This document shows positions 60,820-64,000 of a DNA stretch of 64,000 nt, one piece after another. The notes beneath the pieces were generated by a model. It was not told the DNA's origin. It saw nothing but the letters and a program-made list of their open reading frames with translations, and did not search any database. This stretch comes from Apostichopus japonicus. Lineage: Eukaryota > Echinodermata > Holothuroidea > Aspidochirotida > Stichopodidae. Position numbers and translations under genes: made by a program. Location: positions 3,981,001-4,045,000 of the forward strand of contig NC_092568.1 of assembly GCF_037975245.1 (NCBI RefSeq), read 5' to 3'. Numbering within the stretch: the stretch's first letter is position 1; every line of letters starts with the position of its first letter.

Positions 60820-62685
60820 GTAGGCCAAATATTACTCTTGCAAGTTAAATTATGTTATTGTTGCACCAATCCTGCTGTATTAATTTAATGTGACAAGTAA
60901 TGTTAAGCCTAACTTAAACCTAAAGTCGCAAAAACAGGGTTCTAGCTAAGACCACTAAAGACCTTTTTAGTAACAATGTGGCAATTCTCCTAGCAACCCG
61001 GTCAATAACACTTTATGCCCCACTAGGCCTATTCATTGGGCAGCTAACCAATCAGAGTTTAGAAGTTTAGAACAGTGCAATTTCCACACTTGTTGATGAA
61101 GTGCCAAACTGCTAGGGTTCAATGTGATCATCATTCACATTACATTCTTTGAAATCATAGGGGAATGACAGGTAGTCCTTCAATGAACTTCCACAATGTT
61201 CTATACAACACAACACCTGGGAACTTGTAGGACTCTGGGAGAATATAAGTTCAACCACATCCAAAGCATTACGATGATGAGAATTGACTCCTGTAATGTA
61301 AGGAGCACCATTCCAATAACCACCTCTCTGAACTAGGTCTTTTAATCATATACAAATAAAATGAACAATTTTCTCTGTTCTGTTTGCATTAACTTCTAGG
61401 TACAGAAAATGCGAAAAAAAAACGGTGCTGTAATTTTGTGCTTTAAGTGTAAAGTAACATGTGGTGAGGTGGTGCTCCGCAATAACTGGAGTGCATTCTA
61501 ACTTCCACATGTTCTGCTAATAGCATGTCACCAATCCTTTAAATCTGCATAAATATTTCATGTGGGAATTTAGTGAAGCGGAAGCAGATCCAACATCAAA
61601 ATAGAAGACCTAGGCTATGCAGGAACTCTAAATACTGCTTTAGATGTTCTACCATGGTACCAAATGAATATTAGCAAATGCTGGTGAACTTGATTATTTC
61701 TGCAGTGGCAGAAGCACATGGTTTATATGGTGATAAGTAACGATCTTTGGCATAGATTCAAACTGATTCAGAAAGTTCTTCAAAACTGCACTACTAAAAG
61801 ATCTTGAAATATTCTAAGTAAAAGTTGTCTTTGTTATCAGTTGGCTGGTCCTTTTTCTGTCAGACAATATTTACAGTAGCAGTATACTTTGGGGGAGGTG
61901 TTGGCTTGCCATCTGCCACTGTTCAAGTGGGGGTTGCAGGGGAGGGGGGGGGGACAGCTCCTTTTTGACTGACACTTCCATTCTGAAGAGACTGTTCAAC
62001 ATCGACGCACAAAGCAAGTTGCAAAAACATTTGCTAACCTTAAATCTACTCATTGCTTTTTTCTTCCATTTCTTTACTTCTTTAATAACTTTTTGAGCAG
62101 GGTTTATCTGCCCTAGTACTAAAATTGAAGGTTTCTGGTAGACTCTGTGAACTAGTGTAAAGTGGGAATTTTGTTTTCAAGATGGGTTATGCAATTCAAA
62201 GTTTCAAGTAACATGATCTCCAGTGTTAGCCCCAAAGTTAGCATTTCCTGCTGCAGTATTTAACAGGTTTGCAAACTGTACCGGTGGCTTATGCAATTGT
62301 TAGGCTTTACTCATCACAGTGTCACTTTGGAGAGACAAACCCAAGATTGCCTTTAGTCTTGTTCTTTGAAGACACACCTACACTTTGCAAGCCATTCTTC
62401 TTTCTACATCCTCACTGATGGTTTGAAATGTTACATAATTTATGTCATCCTTTAACATGGTGACACTCAATGTATCTTGCATCTCATTTCATATCAAAAC
62501 TTTTCCAATATCAGCATGAGCTTCATTTTTCTATGACTTGAATATTCACTGACAGATAATGATATTTTTTGATGACGTTTACCTCATAGGTTTTCAAGGA
62601 TAGTGACAAAGGGAAGAAAGGCTATCTGTCAAGAATGGACCTGAAGGTGGCAATGGTATCTCTCTTTGGCTACAAGCCATGCAAG
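60781..62685 (+). CDS. EFCAB11: EF-hand calcium-binding domain protein 11, 3'-partial, two exons
   Basis: Exons 60781-60819 and 62590-62685 join in phase 0 to give a short N-terminus (MTELASAEALCSR) and the first EF-hand region: VFKDSDKGKKGYLSRMDLK then VAMVSLFGYKPCK. Human EFCAB11 reads VFKACDEDHKGYLSREDFK then TAVVMLFGYKPSK at the same place, a near residue-for-residue match. The loop starts DSDKGKKGYLSR and lacks the acidic residue expected at loop position 12, so this EF-hand may not bind calcium. The remaining EF-hands lie beyond the window. Cellular role is poorly known in any animal. Divergent from FBXO11. Confidence 0.85.
60820..62589 (+). other. EFCAB11: EFCAB11 intron 1
   Basis: AT-rich intron. 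A short C/G-rich patch with a G-run lies at about 61925-61955. No repeat or exon recognised. It ends at the acceptor tttacctcatag. Confidence 0.75.
62590..62685 (+). CDS. EFCAB11: EFCAB11 exon 2 (first EF-hand)
   Basis: Acceptor gacgtttacctcatag, donor tgcaag|gtaatt. 96 bases, exactly 32 codons, covering the first EF-hand helix-loop-helix and ending FGYKPCK, the diagnostic EFCAB11 signature (FGYKPSK in human). Confidence 0.92.
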
Positions 62686-64000
62686 GTAATTTGTTTATAT
62701 ATATTTAATGCAACTCCTTGCTAAAAATTTACATTACTGCTCATCAAAACATTCCATTGAAGTATATCCCACCAATCAGATGTATCAAACTGCCTACCTT
62801 AAGGTACAATTTGCCTTAGGTGCTTTTTGTCCTATTCTTTTCAAAATGGCAAACCCCAGGGATAGATATTTTAAAATGATAGTACAGAGGTGAGTAGTCA
62901 CCTCATCAGGTTTGGAGTTGGAAGTTAGACAGAAGACCTGCTAATTCTCCCAGTTTTACCATGAGTTCCCTGGTTTGTAAGACAATCCCACCCTCTCCCA
63001 ATTTCATGTACTAAAAGTTGATTTCTTTAGCATTTTCTTCTTCTAAATTACATTAAGAAATTTGGCTTTGCGTATTTTTTTCACTTGCTTTAGGAACTTG
63101 GAGAAAGTTCATATATCCTTTTTCAGGAAATACTGTCACTATATTCAGCAGTGCTAATGCTAGCTTGACAAAGTACATATCTACAGTATGTGACTATCTT
63201 GTGTTTTTCTCACATTATTTTGTGGTTGGGAAATTGTAAATATCCCTATTTCTTCTGAAAGCTGGTTGGCAAGATCGTCTGAGACAATTGCAAGATTTCT
63301 AAAGAGAAAGGTTGCCCTTGTTTTACTGTCCTGTGCATGGTACAATAGTCCTTTCAGAGAATCATTACCATGGTGTTTGTGGCCACTGCATCAATCACCC
63401 ATCTATTTACTTTCACTCCTGACTGACCTGTCTCCCTCCACAACCACTGCAGTCATTTGAAGCCAGCCATTATCTGACGGATGATTATCCCTTAAAAAAT
63501 CATACCTGAGATAGGTCTGGTTGTTTGTATTGTCATTGTGTTATTAAAGGACAGTCCACAATCAAGTTATCTTTTACTATAAACGAAAGAGGAAAGAAAT
63601 CCAAGCATGATCCTGATTGAATTTGCATCCAGAACTTTCATTACTGTTTGGGAGAATTTGATAGTTGAAATAATCACAACTTTTTACCATATAAGTGAAA
63701 TTGGAACAAGTAGGTGTGATTTCATATTGTAGTTGCCCACTGCCAACAAAGCTGTTTTGTTTGCTGGGCTGTATGTTTTTGTTTCCGCCACACTTTTTTT
63801 TATCCTACATTGGGAAAGGTTCAAACATTACCTGAATGAGATGATGGGAAAGGCAACAATATACCAATGATTATGTGATTCATTCATGTTGTAATGCAAG
63901 ATTCTCAAAGTAAAAAATTGGCTGAAGGTTCGAAAGAAAGACACATATATACCCAAAATTTCAATGGTTATCATATTTCCTACAATGTTACCCTCCGGTA
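62686..64000 (+). other. EFCAB11: EFCAB11 intron 2, running off the window
   Basis: I looked for the next EFCAB11 exon (human continues IEVDSVMSSI and further EF-hands) and found no match, so the intron appears to continue past 64000. No repeats of note. Confidence 0.65.

Noticed and set aside
62850-62893. Candidate third EFCAB11 exon ending at cagag|gtgagt
   Set aside because: A good donor match, but the translation bears no resemblance to EFCAB11 after FGYKPxK.

Overview
This is a stretch of an animal nuclear genome, AT-rich and intron-rich, holding parts or all of three conserved single-copy genes. The proteins match vertebrate orthologues closely, and the repeats (hAT-type elements with 8-bp target duplications, a tRNA-derived SINE, large intronic minisatellites) suggest a marine invertebrate deuterostome, perhaps an echinoderm. 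That placement is inference: no rRNA or mitochondrial marker is present.

Layout: (1) 1-6998, + strand, the last three visible coding exons of IFT43 (intraflagellar transport complex A), whose 5' part lies outside the window. (2) 6999-21936, the convergent gap between IFT43 and FBXO11. It holds a 93-94 bp tandem repeat, an interspersed repeat with a palindromic end, two hAT-like elements (10726-11736 and 13632-13965) and a tRNA-derived SINE; its right-hand part must include the FBXO11 3' UTR. (3) 21937-59865, - strand, the complete FBXO11 coding region. I can join 19 coding exons totalling 2604 bases (867 residues plus stop), with every splice phase consistent. The protein has an F-box, a long parallel beta-helix and a C-terminal UBR-type zinc finger. 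Intron 1 is about 17.7 kb and carries a 95-bp satellite and three hAT-like elements, one nested in another. (4) 59866-60780, a divergent promoter interval. (5) 60781-64000, + strand, the first two coding exons of EFCAB11, which continues beyond the window.

The most unusual feature is that two different genes each carry an intronic minisatellite grown from an authentic 5' splice site. In FBXO11 intron 17 the unit (about 98-101 bp) contains roughly the last 50 bases of exon 17, the splice donor and the first part of the intron. Sixteen intact extra donors lie downstream of the real one, partly arranged as two 701-bp higher-order copies. In IFT43 the unit (104-108 bp) starts at the exon end and repeats the donor six more times. 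I did not find a new enzyme system, defence island or prokaryotic-type locus. The points of novelty are these splice-site arrays, the nested transposons and some perfect palindromes.
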